From Oceanobacillus polygoni (GTDB lineage: Bacteria; Bacillota; Bacilli; Bacillales; Amphibacillaceae), in NCBI RefSeq assembly GCF_008304605.1, contig NZ_PIJY01000026.1, positions 475,699 through 539,698 of the forward strand: a DNA stretch of 64,000 bases. The letters run 5' to 3'. The notes under the pieces were generated by a model. It was not told the DNA's origin, did no database searches, and saw only the letters and a program-made list of their open reading frames with translations. Of the stretch, positions 1 through 8,137 are shown one piece after another. The position numbers and the translations under genes are program-made. Each line of letters opens with the position of its first letter. Position 1 is the first letter of the stretch.

Positions 1-368
1 TTGGTGCTTACTGTTCCACTGAAAAGGAAAGCAAAGTTCATTGTAATACCCATTAATGCTGCAAAGTTTGTAAAGATTCCTAGGATAAGTGCGATACCTA
101 CTAATAACTCTCCCCACATAACTGCGTACGTAAACAATTCAGCCTGTGGCAATGCGACAGCTTCAAGAAATGTTCCCCACCATGCTTGAACAGTTGCTCC
201 TTCACCAGTAGAGTTTGCAATTGCTCCTTGAATAAATCCACTTGCATCAAATTGTCCGCCTGTAATTTTTCCATAACCTGCTGTCATCCATTGATAACCA
301 ATATAAATTCTTAAGAAAGTCCAAATACCTGCTGCTACCCTACTGTTACGAATAAAATTCATAATCAT
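1..368 (-). CDS. DoxX family membrane protein (3' end cut by window edge)
   Basis: The reading frame starts at ATG 368 (Met-Ile-Met-Asn), about 9 nt after AAAAGGAG at 385-378, and runs off the window's left edge. The visible part carries RNSRVAAGIWTFLRIYIGYQW, then GYGKITGGQFDASGF, WWGTF and YVVMWGELLVGIALILG. This layout is typical of DoxX/TQO-small-subunit-like proteins, which are small four-helix membrane proteins linked to quinone or thiol redox chemistry. The C-terminal part is not visible. An exact Rex-type operator lies 126-143 nt upstream and a second dyad at 421-438, so redox control is plausible but inferred. The precise substrate is unknown. Confidence 0.8.
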   Translation of the reverse strand, partial: MIMNFIRNSRVAAGIWTFLRIYIGYQWMTAGYGKITGGQFDASGFIQGAIANSTGEGATVQAWWGTFLEAVALPQAELFTYAVMWGELLVGIALILGIFTNFAALMGITMNFAFLFSGTVST

Positions 369-420
369 TCCATCCATCTCCTTTTATATTCTTAATTTAA
401 TTTGTTTATTTGTTCATCAT

Positions 421-438
421 TTCACAATATATTGTAAA
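421..438. promoter_or_regulatory. Unassigned 18-bp dyad upstream of doxX-like gene
   Basis: TTCACAATATATTGTAAA is an inverted repeat with a single mismatched pair. It lies between the doxX-like start and the Rex-like site. Its half-sites face the opposite way from the Rex consensus, so it may bind another repressor. Confidence 0.4.
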
Positions 439-493
439 GGTGTTTCCTTACTACACTTATATCATAACAGAAATTTTCAAGATGAAAACAAGT

Positions 494-511
494 TTGTGAA
501 TGTGTTCACAA
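494..511. promoter_or_regulatory. Rex-type redox operator
   Basis: TTGTGAATGTGTTCACAA is a perfect TTGTGAA-N4-TTCACAA palindrome, which is the published consensus for the NADH/NAD-sensing repressor Rex in Gram-positive bacteria. It sits in the region shared by the leftward doxX-like gene and the rightward operon at 722, nearer in function to the former because the latter has its own promoter at 648. Confidence 0.7.
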
Positions 512-647
512 TTCGGAAACAAAGTTGTGACTAAAGTGTGAACGAGGTTGGTTTCTATAGCTATTCAGAATGAAAAAGAATCCGGATATCCCCATACTAA
601 TGCTTTAGCCAGGCTATTTCCACCTTCTCTTTTAACTAGAATTATTA

Positions 648-700
648 TTGACAGAAATGTTTCTAGGTCATATACTGTTCATATAGATATACACAGTATA
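648..700 (+). promoter_or_regulatory. Promoter with overlapping GntR operator
   Basis: TTGACA (648-653) and TATACT (671-676) are separated by exactly 17 bp. The -10 box is part of a perfect inverted repeat TATACTGT (671-678), N14, ACAGTATA (693-700). YtrA-type GntR proteins bind similarly spaced repeats, and such a regulator is the second gene downstream, so autorepression by occlusion of the -10 region is likely. Confidence 0.75.
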
Positions 701-721
701 ACAGTTAAGGAGGTATTTGTT

Positions 722-1441
722 ATGAAAGAATGGAAACAAGCTTTCTGGTTAGCTGGGACGGAATGGAGGAACTTTTCAAAGCACGCTGTCTTTACCTATA
801 CACTTTGTTTGCTATATATCGTAATCGTATTTGGATTCCTCCCTATCTTTGAAGGGGGTACAACAATTGTAGGGGATATTTTGTTCATCGTTATCTTTCT
901 TCTTTTCCCGGCTTGGATAAAACCGAAAGAATCCCATGTACAGAAAATTAGCGGAGAGATCTGGGCATCTCCTTCCTTTATTATGCTTCAACAGCTACCA
1001 ATCAGAAAAAATGTCATTGTGAAAAGTCGATTTATCTTTCACTCTTTTTATTCTTTTCCGTTTCAGCTTACCTTATTACTATGCTTGTACATACTGACAC
1101 CGGAAGTCCGAAACATGGGGTTTAGTGCTTATCTTACTTTCGTTATTATATGGCTAGCAATTAGTATATATATCGGATTTTCCCTGCCTGCAAGTGATGC
1201 AGGAGATATTATCAATTGGAAAACATTATTAGGTTCTAGTCTCTTTTTAGTACTTTTAGGAACAGCGACCTTAACTCTCTTCCATGCTGTGTTAGATGTT
1301 GGTTTTGTGGAATGGACGATGCTGATTGCACAAGAGTATCCGCTCCTATCAGTTCTTGTATCCATCTTCCTCACTGGATTTGGTTTCTTTTATTGGCCAC
1401 GTTCATTGAAAAAAACGATGGAAAAGCTTGATTATCTTTAA
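722..1441 (+). CDS. Polytopic membrane protein of a YtrA-type ABC operon
   Basis: A 239-residue protein starts at ATG 722, after TAAGGAGG; a longer in-frame extension upstream crosses the promoter and is rejected. Hydrophobic segments lie near residues 22-40, 48-64, 110-130, 137-152, 167-190 and 208-225, suggesting about six membrane spans. There is no recognisable catalytic motif. It is the first gene of the operon and is followed by a GntR repressor and an ABC ATPase, so it is probably the permease-like partner of the ATPase at 1867. The assignment rests on topology and context only. Confidence 0.7.
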   Translation: MKEWKQAFWLAGTEWRNFSKHAVFTYTLCLLYIVIVFGFLPIFEGGTTIVGDILFIVIFLLFPAWIKPKESHVQKISGEIWASPSFIMLQQLPIRKNVIVKSRFIFHSFYSFPFQLTLLLCLYILTPEVRNMGFSAYLTFVIIWLAISIYIGFSLPASDAGDIINWKTLLGSSLFLVLLGTATLTLFHAVLDVGFVEWTMLIAQEYPLLSVLVSIFLTGFGFFYWPRSLKKTMEKLDYL

Positions 1442-1470
1442 GCTAATGTTTTTAGAAAGGGGTGTGTGCT

Positions 1471-1863
1471 TTGCAGCTGCCAATTCATCTTTCCAAAGAA
1501 TCCCGTGAACCTATATACCATCAGATTGAACATCAGTTAAAGGCATTAATCGCTAGCGGGCATATTCAAGCAGGTACAGCACTTCCATCTATTCGTGGGC
1601 TTGCAAAGGATCTGGAAATAAGTGTGATTACTATTCGACGTGCCTATCAAAATTTAGAATATCAAGGATTTATTGAAACGAAGCAAGGAAAAGGAACTTT
1701 TGTATGTGACATTGAGGATGCCTTGAAACAGCAAGTCAAGATCAACTCTGTCTATGAAACAATTGAAAGATCTATAGAAACAGCAATGAGTTATAACTAT
1801 ACGATTGAGCAGATTGAAGAAATCTTTCATAACATTCTTATGAACTATAAGAAAGGAGAGTAA
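1471..1863 (+). CDS. GntR family regulator, YtrA subfamily
   Basis: A 130-residue protein. TTG 1471 is chosen because AAAGGGG ends at 1462, eight nt before it, and because the resulting MQLPIHLSKESREPIYHQI start is typical of the subfamily; GTG 1462 lies inside the ribosome-binding site. The N-terminal winged helix-turn-helix (about residues 10-75) has the GntR pattern LPSIRGLAKDL and GKGTFV. The short C-terminal tail of about 50 residues lacks a FadR or UTRA ligand domain, as in YtrA. It ends 3 nt before the ABC ATPase start. It probably represses its own operon through the dyad at 671-700. Confidence 0.88.
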   Translation: MQLPIHLSKESREPIYHQIEHQLKALIASGHIQAGTALPSIRGLAKDLEISVITIRRAYQNLEYQGFIETKQGKGTFVCDIEDALKQQVKINSVYETIERSIETAMSYNYTIEQIEEIFHNILMNYKKGE

Positions 1864-1866
1864 ACG

Positions 1867-2724
1867 TTGCAACCTTTTGTAGAGATAACCCAGGTAAAAA
1901 AGAAAATAGATAATTTTCATCTTGGACCAATCGATTTAACAATTGAACCCGGAACAATTACATCACTTGTTGGCAATAATGGCTCTGGGAAAAGTACATT
2001 AATGAAATTGATGATGAATCTAGCAAACTCTGACAGTGGCATTATTAAATTATTTAACCAAAATGTTTCTGGTGATGAAGAGCACTGGAAATCATTTGTT
2101 GCCTACCAGTCACAAAAAATGATCGGATGGGACGCTTTTACTGGCGAGAAATTAAAAGACTTTATTGCTCCACTTTACGAGCAGTGGGATGAACAACTTT
2201 TCCAGCGCCTTGTTGAACTCTTTGCTATTCCTTTGGATCAACGTTTCTCTAAGCTTTCTCAAGGTTCACAGCAAAAGCTCACGCTTGCACTGACCATCCC
2301 GAGAAATACAGCTTTATTACTTTTAGATGAACCGACAGCATACCTTGATATTCCAGCGAAGAATCATCTTATGGACATTCTAGTAGAATGGATGGACCAA
2401 GGTGAACGTTCCATTGTTATAGCAAGTCATCAAATTGAAGATATAAAGAAACTTTCTGACTATCTATTCGTATTACGTAATGGGGAGATGGTAGGGAACT
2501 TTGAAAAAGAAGCATTGACAGAACGCTACAAACGTTATTGGTTACGCAACGAACTAACTGAATCATCTATTCCTGGTGAAGTTTTTCGGGACCGTGTTCA
2601 AGTGGTATCCAATCATCCAGAAGCAACGGAACACTATTTACGAGAAAATGGTTTACAATGGGCGAACCAATCTTCACTTGATTTGGAAGAGATTATTACG
2701 TTCCTACTGTCACCCACTAGATAA
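1867..2724 (+). CDS. ABC transporter ATP-binding protein, YtrB-like
   Basis: A 285-residue protein that starts at TTG 1867, just after AAAGGAGAG. It has Walker A GNNGSGKST near residue 37, the signature LSQGSQQK, Walker B LLLLDEPTAYLD and the switch His in ASHQIED. The last 70 residues are an accessory region. Its position after a YtrA-type GntR gene parallels ytrB of Bacillus subtilis. It presumably powers export with the membrane protein at 722. The substrate is unknown. Confidence 0.88.
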   Translation: MQPFVEITQVKKKIDNFHLGPIDLTIEPGTITSLVGNNGSGKSTLMKLMMNLANSDSGIIKLFNQNVSGDEEHWKSFVAYQSQKMIGWDAFTGEKLKDFIAPLYEQWDEQLFQRLVELFAIPLDQRFSKLSQGSQQKLTLALTIPRNTALLLLDEPTAYLDIPAKNHLMDILVEWMDQGERSIVIASHQIEDIKKLSDYLFVLRNGEMVGNFEKEALTERYKRYWLRNELTESSIPGEVFRDRVQVVSNHPEATEHYLRENGLQWANQSSLDLEEIITFLLSPTR

Positions 2725-2739
2725 AAGGAGGTGTAGTCT

Positions 2740-3657
2740 ATGACTTTAGCTATTATCCAAGTATTTGTCATACAGGTTATCCTACCCGCCGCTTTTATTT
2801 TATCTTTATGGAAAACAAAATACCTAAACCGTCTTGATTGGATTATCCAGTTACTATTTACAGTTGTTTTTATTACGTGGGCATTTCTTTCAGGGCGATG
2901 GGATTGGGTAGGAATATATCTAAAGTTTGTATGGGTGCTTTTGTTAATTCCTGCTATTTACCTGTCTTGGAAAAACACTAAATCACTTCCGTTTCGTACG
3001 AAGCTAAACAGGAGTCAAAAATTTTCAAGAGGATTTAATATCGTATTATTACTTATTTTTGGTCTATATACGACTTCTGTTGTGAGTGGTTATTCTACAG
3101 AGGATGAAGCCATTGATCTTGCTTTTCCATTAAAGGACGGGTCTTATTATATTGCACATGGTGGTAGCGCGACACAGATAAACTACCACAATGCCTATGA
3201 GCCCCAACAGTATGCGCTTGATATTGTGAAGTTAAATCCCTTTGGTACACGAGCAAATGGTATATACCCGAAGAAACTCGATAACTATGAAATTTACGGG
3301 GATGTACTTTACAGTGCATGCAGTGGAAGCGTAGTAGAAACGAGAAATAACTCACCTGATTTAATACCACCAGAATCAAACCCTAATCAACCAGAAGGAA
3401 ATTATGTCGCCATTGCATGTGATGGGACTGGTGCTATATTGTATATCGCCCATCTACTTGAAGGCAGTATCACAGTGGAGGCAGGTGAACAACTTACAGT
3501 AGGTGATCCAATCGGGAAAATTGGTAATTCCGGCAATACTTCCGAGCCGCATCTTCACATCCATGCTGAAAAAGATGGAATAGGTATTCCAATTAGATTT
3601 GATGGTGAATTTTTAGTTCGAAATGATGTAGTAAAAAAAGAAAGGGTGAAACCATAG
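2740..3657 (+). CDS. Membrane-anchored M23 family metallopeptidase
   Basis: A 305-residue protein that starts at ATG 2740 after AAAAGGAGGTG. Four hydrophobic segments fill roughly residues 1-115. The remainder is an extracytoplasmic M23 (lysostaphin-type) domain: YHNAYEPQQYALDIV supplies the first His and Asp zinc ligands, and SEPHLHIHAEKDG the closing HxH. Two cysteines (YSACSG and IACDG) could form a disulphide. Such enzymes cut peptidoglycan peptides, or act as LytM-like regulators. It sits inside an ABC operon, with only 2 nt to the next gene, suggesting a joint cell-envelope role. The substrate is not known. Confidence 0.85.
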   Translation: MTLAIIQVFVIQVILPAAFILSLWKTKYLNRLDWIIQLLFTVVFITWAFLSGRWDWVGIYLKFVWVLLLIPAIYLSWKNTKSLPFRTKLNRSQKFSRGFNIVLLLIFGLYTTSVVSGYSTEDEAIDLAFPLKDGSYYIAHGGSATQINYHNAYEPQQYALDIVKLNPFGTRANGIYPKKLDNYEIYGDVLYSACSGSVVETRNNSPDLIPPESNPNQPEGNYVAIACDGTGAILYIAHLLEGSITVEAGEQLTVGDPIGKIGNSGNTSEPHLHIHAEKDGIGIPIRFDGEFLVRNDVVKKERVKP

Positions 3658-3659
3658 CA

Positions 3660-4592
3660 ATGGAAACAATGTTATCGGTAAAGAACTTAGGAAAGTCGTT
3701 TAAAGACAAGCAAATTATTAAAGACATTAGCTTCGATGTTCGTAAAGGTGAAATTATGGCAATTCTTGGGCCAAACGGGGCTGGGAAGTCAACAACGATC
3801 CGCAATATTATGGGGATTATGTATCCAGATACTGGCTCGATTGAATTTCAGAATAGCAATGGGAAAGATATTCCCCGCAATAAAATTGGCTATTTACCAG
3901 AGGAACGCGGGCTCTATAAAAATGTCAACGTGATGGATATTCTGCTCTATTTAGCCGAGCTGAAAGACTACCCGTTAGACAAGGCAAAAGAACGTGCACT
4001 GAACTATTTGAAAAAGTTTGACCTAGAAGGTAAGGATAAGGTTTCTGTTGAAGAGCTTTCCAAAGGGATGGGACAAAAGGTGCAATTTATCGCATCTGTT
4101 ATTCATGAGCCAGAGCTGCTCATATTGGATGAACCATTTTCCGGACTCGATCCTGTCAGTCAAGAGTTGTTCAAGCAAGAAATTCGCAGTCTAGCGGAAA
4201 AAGGAACTGCCATTTTACTATCGTCCCATCAAATGAACCTCGTTGAAGAAATGGCCGATCGTCTCTTTATGATCCACCGAGGACAAAAGGTAATTTACGG
4301 AACGATGGATGACGTGAAAACCCAGTATGCCAATTTTAAATGTGCGATTCATGGAAAAAATGCTTACGATGACTTGGTTCGTATTCCTGGTGTGCAGCGT
4401 GTTGAGCAAGAGGATGACAAATCAATTCTCTATTTAGCAAGTGACATCCACCCGGCCAGCTGGCTGAAGCAATTACCAGAACAGCTTGTCGTACAAGAAT
4501 TAACGATTGACCGAATATCGCTTCATGAAATATTTATTGATATCGCAACAGATAAAAATCTATTACAGGAAGCAGGTGAACTTCATGCGTAA
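3660..4592 (+). CDS. ABC transporter ATP-binding protein, NatA/YhaQ-like
   Basis: A 310-residue protein that starts at ATG 3660, 12 nt after AAAGGGTG and 2 nt past the previous stop. It has Walker A GPNGAGKST near residue 38, signature LSKGMGQK, Walker B LLILDEPFSGLD and the switch His SSHQMN. The C-terminal 90 residues match the extra domain of NatA-type exporters. It overlaps the permease gene by 8 nt, so the two are translationally coupled. The NatA/YhaQ family exports sodium or organic compounds; the cargo here is inferred only. Confidence 0.88.
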   Translation: METMLSVKNLGKSFKDKQIIKDISFDVRKGEIMAILGPNGAGKSTTIRNIMGIMYPDTGSIEFQNSNGKDIPRNKIGYLPEERGLYKNVNVMDILLYLAELKDYPLDKAKERALNYLKKFDLEGKDKVSVEELSKGMGQKVQFIASVIHEPELLILDEPFSGLDPVSQELFKQEIRSLAEKGTAILLSSHQMNLVEEMADRLFMIHRGQKVIYGTMDDVKTQYANFKCAIHGKNAYDDLVRIPGVQRVEQEDDKSILYLASDIHPASWLKQLPEQLVVQELTIDRISLHEIFIDIATDKNLLQEAGELHA

Positions 4593-5832
4593 TACAATGA
4601 AAGTCGCGAAATGGGAAATTAAACGAAATATGAAAAATAAGACCTTTCTAATCGGACTATTTTTAACACCTATCTTAATTCTTGCCTTCGGATTTATCGG
4701 CAGCCTATTTGGCGGATCAGATGATGCAGAACATAGCCCTACAACGGTACATGTTAATGACCAGACAGGCATTTATCCTGCATTAGAAGAAACGATTAAT
4801 CAAAGTGACTTGGATTGGGAAATGGAGCTAACAGATATTGAGGAAACAGCTGTCGAACCTATATTAGAAACGAGCGATAACACGGCAATCCTTTTTATTA
4901 ATGACCAAGCACTAGAGACTGGTATTGTTCCTGTTTATACAAGTAATGAAATTGACCAGTTCTTTATCAATCAAGTGCAAGTACTAACAACACCACTGCA
5001 AGCATTAAAAATTGAACAGTTTGGTTTAACAGAAGAAGAAACAGCAAGTCTGCTGCAAGGAATCACCTTTGAAGAAATAACAATGGAAGATGCAGCCGCA
5101 AGCGAAGAGACTGCAGAAGAAGCGGAAGCTGGTCTTGGCGCTGATCCGATGGAACGTATTGTACCTGGTATATTTGCTGGAATTATTATGTTTTCTGTTA
5201 TTATGACGGGTATGGCAACTTTCCAAAGTGCATCACAGGAGAAGAAGGATAAAATTGCTGAAATCATTCTATCTTCCCTAACGCCATCTGATCTAATGCA
5301 AGGGAAAATTGTTGGCTATTTTGTTTTAGGAATCATTCAAGTCGTCGTTTTCTTCGTCGTTCTATTGCCATTTGCAGTTTGGAAATTAGATATTCCAATT
5401 ATGGAATACTTACTCGTTCCGGAAACCCTTCTACTTGTTTTCATTGCGATTCTAAGCTATCTGATGTTTGCATCCATCTTTGTTGGAATCGGTGCAACGA
5501 TGTCTGATATTACAACTGCCGGGAACTTCCAAGGGTTTGTGATGATGCTGCCATTTGCGCCACTTGTTATTATGGGACCTGTTTTTAAAGATCCAAGTGG
5601 TATCGTTGCACAAGTTGGCACGTACATTCCGTTTACAGCACCAGGCGTGCTCATTATGCGTCTATCTACACTTGAACAGTGGCCATGGATTGAGATTATT
5701 ATCTCCCTCATTGTCATTATGGCAAGTGTCTGGATCTTTATGAAGCTTGCTGGAAAAATCTTTAAAGTAGGTATTTTAATGTATGGGAAAAATGCTACTC
5801 CAGGTGAGATTTTGAAATGGCTTCGTGCTTAA
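4585..5832 (+). CDS. ABC transporter permease, NatB/YhaP-like
   Basis: A 415-residue protein. ATG 4585 is preferred: AGGTG lies 7 nt upstream and the start overlaps the ATPase stop, whereas the longer frame has no ribosome-binding site. One N-terminal helix (about 22-42) is followed by a long extracellular loop of about 150 residues rich in Glu and Thr, and then a cluster of five or six helices (about 195-400), which is the NatB/ABC-2 topology. The motif ATFQSASQEKKDKIAEII before the helix cluster is typical of this family. It is the last gene of the operon and is followed by a hairpin. Confidence 0.87.
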   Translation: MRNTMKVAKWEIKRNMKNKTFLIGLFLTPILILAFGFIGSLFGGSDDAEHSPTTVHVNDQTGIYPALEETINQSDLDWEMELTDIEETAVEPILETSDNTAILFINDQALETGIVPVYTSNEIDQFFINQVQVLTTPLQALKIEQFGLTEEETASLLQGITFEEITMEDAAASEETAEEAEAGLGADPMERIVPGIFAGIIMFSVIMTGMATFQSASQEKKDKIAEIILSSLTPSDLMQGKIVGYFVLGIIQVVVFFVVLLPFAVWKLDIPIMEYLLVPETLLLVFIAILSYLMFASIFVGIGATMSDITTAGNFQGFVMMLPFAPLVIMGPVFKDPSGIVAQVGTYIPFTAPGVLIMRLSTLEQWPWIEIIISLIVIMASVWIFMKLAGKIFKVGILMYGKNATPGEILKWLRA

Positions 5833-5840
5833 ATCTATGG

Positions 5841-5870
5841 GAGGTAGCCATCAAGGTGGCTGCCTCTTCC
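5841..5870 (+). terminator. Hairpin after the ABC operon
   Basis: GAGGTAGCCA (5841-5850) pairs with TGGCTGCCTC (5857-5866), with one wobble, around a 6-nt loop. It is followed by a short T-rich stretch, so termination may be only partial. Confidence 0.6.
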
Positions 5871-5965
5871 AATACTTCCCGATCAACATCCAACGCCAAA
5901 ACATTCCACCCATGTTATACTAGTAAAACAGATATAACGTATCAATAAAGGAGTGCGAGTAAGAA

Positions 5966-6850
5966 TTGCAAGAAGTACAATCAAACAAAAAAATCGGTAT
6001 ACCATTAGTCGTATCGATTATAGCTATATCCTTTTCTGCCATTTTCGTAAAATGGTCTGATGCACCTGCTACGATTTCAAGTATGTATCGTATGTGGTTT
6101 GCATCTATTTTATTGCTTCCATTTGTATGGAAAAGGAGAAAAGAATTTCTGCTTATTTCTAAACGGGATTTTTATTTATTACTATTTTCCGGGCTGTTTC
6201 TAGCATTACATTTTGCCCTTTGGTTTGGATCGTTACAGCTTACCACAGTAGCAAGCTCAACCATTATCCTTACCCTACAGCCGATTGTCGCTTTGATTGG
6301 TGGATTCTTTATTTACAAAGAACGAACAACCATCTCTGCATTATTAACCGTAGGGATTGCTGTGATTGGTGCAGTCATGGTTGGCTGGGGTGATTTCGGC
6401 TTAAGCAGGGAAGCTGTACTTGGAGATATACTGTCATTCTTAAGTGTCATTGCGGTGGTTGGTTATCTACTAATCGGACAAAACGTAGTAAGAAAGGTTT
6501 CGCATTGGATTTATAGTTTCTGTGTTTTCCTGTTTGCATCGATTACACTGACAATCTATAATCTTATTGCAGGAATTTCGCTTAGTGGATATGAATCACG
6601 TGAATGGGGAATCTTTCTATTGTTAGCTGTTGTTCCTACCATTTCACATGTTATCAACAATTGGCTGCTAAATTTTGTTAATACAACAACCATTTCCATG
6701 AGTATTCTAGGTGAGCCTGTTGGAGCCACTGCATTAGCTGTCTTACTATTAGGTGAGCGTATAAGTGGCATGCAAATTGCAGGAGGAGCAGTTGTTCTAA
6801 TCGGTGTATTTTTCTTTTTAGTCCAACAGAAAAAACGTATTCCAGTATAA
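5966..6850 (+). CDS. EamA/DMT superfamily transporter
   Basis: A 294-residue protein that starts at TTG 5966, 10 nt after AAAGGAGTG. It has ten predicted membrane helices in two five-helix EamA repeats, each closing with a family-like motif: TTVASSTIILTLQPIVALIG in the first and TISMSILGEPVGATALAVLL in the second. Members export or import small metabolites. The neighbours give no hint of the substrate. A TATACT box at 5916-5921 may be the -10 of its own promoter. Confidence 0.88.
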   Translation: MQEVQSNKKIGIPLVVSIIAISFSAIFVKWSDAPATISSMYRMWFASILLLPFVWKRRKEFLLISKRDFYLLLFSGLFLALHFALWFGSLQLTTVASSTIILTLQPIVALIGGFFIYKERTTISALLTVGIAVIGAVMVGWGDFGLSREAVLGDILSFLSVIAVVGYLLIGQNVVRKVSHWIYSFCVFLFASITLTIYNLIAGISLSGYESREWGIFLLLAVVPTISHVINNWLLNFVNTTTISMSILGEPVGATALAVLLLGERISGMQIAGGAVVLIGVFFFLVQQKKRIPV

Positions 6851-6909
6851 GAAGCTATCGATTCTGTATAATTCAGAAATATGTCGTTCCTTTTCAACAT
6901 ATTCTATAT

Positions 6910-6915
6910 TATAAT
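6910..6915 (+). promoter_or_regulatory. -10 box for the 24-residue membrane peptide gene
   Basis: TATAAT lies about 50 nt upstream of the small reading frame at 6966. No good -35 hexamer is visible, and the nearest candidate, TTCCTT, is weak. Confidence 0.4.
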
Positions 6916-6965
6916 AGACTTAACGTATTGTAGAGGTTTTTTATGAGTTAAGGGGGGCATTATTC

Positions 6966-7040
6966 ATGTTAATCGCGGTAATCGCTTTTTGTATAAGTCT
7001 TTCCGTAAGTCTTGTGATTGCAAGTGAGGTTTGGGACTAA
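6966..7040 (+). CDS. Putative 24-residue single-span membrane peptide
   Basis: ATG 6966 lies seven nt after AAGGGGGG (6952-6958). The 24-codon frame encodes a hydrophobic peptide beginning MLIAVIAFCISLSV and ending EVWD, i.e. one membrane helix with an acidic tail. It is framed by a -10 box and a terminator hairpin (7091-7126), so it looks like an independent transcription unit. Function is unknown. It could be a small regulator of a membrane complex or a toxin-like peptide; nothing in the sequence decides this. Confidence 0.55.
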   Translation: MLIAVIAFCISLSVSLVIASEVWD

Positions 7041-7090
7041 TTTTCGAACTTGTGCTAGTAATGTACTTTTAATTTTATATTTCTTATGAC

Positions 7091-7126
7091 AAGCGGGCTT
7101 CCTTTCATGTGAGCCTGCTTTTCCTT
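7091..7126 (+). terminator. Terminator of the small membrane peptide unit
   Basis: AAGCGGGCTT (7091-7100) pairs with GAGCCTGCTT (7111-7120), with two wobbles, and is followed by TTCCTTT. Confidence 0.7.
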
Positions 7127-7325
7127 TATGTTATAAGTGAAAATGCTTCAGAGAAACTAACATCTTATTGGAAGTTGACTCATATACTATAAATGAGGTT
7201 TACATTAGAAAACGTGGCATTCCGCTAATGAGATTCTTAGAAACCCTTATACTCTGGAGCACAAGATTTTTGGTGGGTGTCTTAGTTGCACTTATGCAGG
7301 TAGCTCTTACCTTCAAGGAGGATGT

Positions 7326-7871
7326 ATGATGGAGATAATCGTCTTTCACGGTTCAACCCGTGTTCATGGAAATACAGAATTTTTAGCGTATCAAGCTGTC
7401 CCAAAGGAGAAAGGCACCCATATTTATCTACGTGATTATACTGTCAATCCAATTGTCGATCAACGCCATGATGCTAAGGGGTTCGACCCACTTAAAGATG
7501 ATCATCATTGGCTCATTGATCAGATGCTCGCTCATGATCGTATCGTATTCGCTACTCCAATTTATTGGTATAGTATGTCCGGGTTGATGAAAACGTTTAT
7601 TGATCGCTGGTCGCAAATATTAAGAGATCCAGCATATACACATTTCCGTGAAGCGTTAGCAAAGAAAAAAGTATACCTGATTGCGGTTGGTGGAGATACC
7701 CCAACAGTTAAAGGGCTCCCACTTGTCCAGCAATTTAATTATATTTGTCAGTTTTATGGGATGTCGTTTGAAGGCTATGTAATTGGAAAAGCGAGCAAGC
7801 CCGGAGAAATCATCCAAGATAAACCTGCATTAAAAGCTGCATCTTTACTTATAAAAGAGGAAACACGTTGA
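7326..7871 (+). CDS. NAD(P)H-dependent flavin oxidoreductase (flavodoxin-like fold)
   Basis: A 181-residue protein. AAGGAGG at 7315-7321 serves ATG 7326 or, with better spacing, ATG 7329. The N-terminal FHGSTRVHGNTEFLA is the FMN phosphate-binding loop of the NADPH-dependent FMN reductase family, and FATPIYWYSMSGLMKTFIDR is the conserved second FMN-contact and dimer segment. The protein ends inside its own terminator. Members reduce quinones, azo dyes or nitro compounds using FMN. The 280-nt region upstream has no gene. Confidence 0.87.
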   Translation: MMEIIVFHGSTRVHGNTEFLAYQAVPKEKGTHIYLRDYTVNPIVDQRHDAKGFDPLKDDHHWLIDQMLAHDRIVFATPIYWYSMSGLMKTFIDRWSQILRDPAYTHFREALAKKKVYLIAVGGDTPTVKGLPLVQQFNYICQFYGMSFEGYVIGKASKPGEIIQDKPALKAASLLIKEETR

Positions 7872-7894
7872 CGAAAAGTCAGCGTGTTTTTTTC
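7861..7894 (+). terminator. Terminator of the flavin oxidoreductase gene
   Basis: AAACACGTTGAC (7861-7872) pairs with GTCAGCGTGTTT (7878-7889), followed by a T run. The stem overlaps the stop codon. Confidence 0.9.
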
Positions 7895-8137
7895 TTTAGA
7901 AGCACGTTTATTTTTTAGTACTTATGGACAGGCTAATTATTAATTCTACGTACCTAACATTCTATTAAAAACTAGGTATTTTATCTCTCTTCAAATGAAA
8001 TCTAGTAATAAATAGGATCGAATTCTAGTTATTTGGCATGGTTTTTGCTGAAAAATGTTTAAATTTCTCTTGTTAAGGAAAGTATTAACTATTATTATTA
8101 ATCTATGGAAAATTATTTTCGACAAAAGGAGGAACAA

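Noticed and set aside
548..721. Longer N-terminus for the membrane protein at 722
   Set aside because: The extension crosses a consensus promoter and has no ribosome-binding site.
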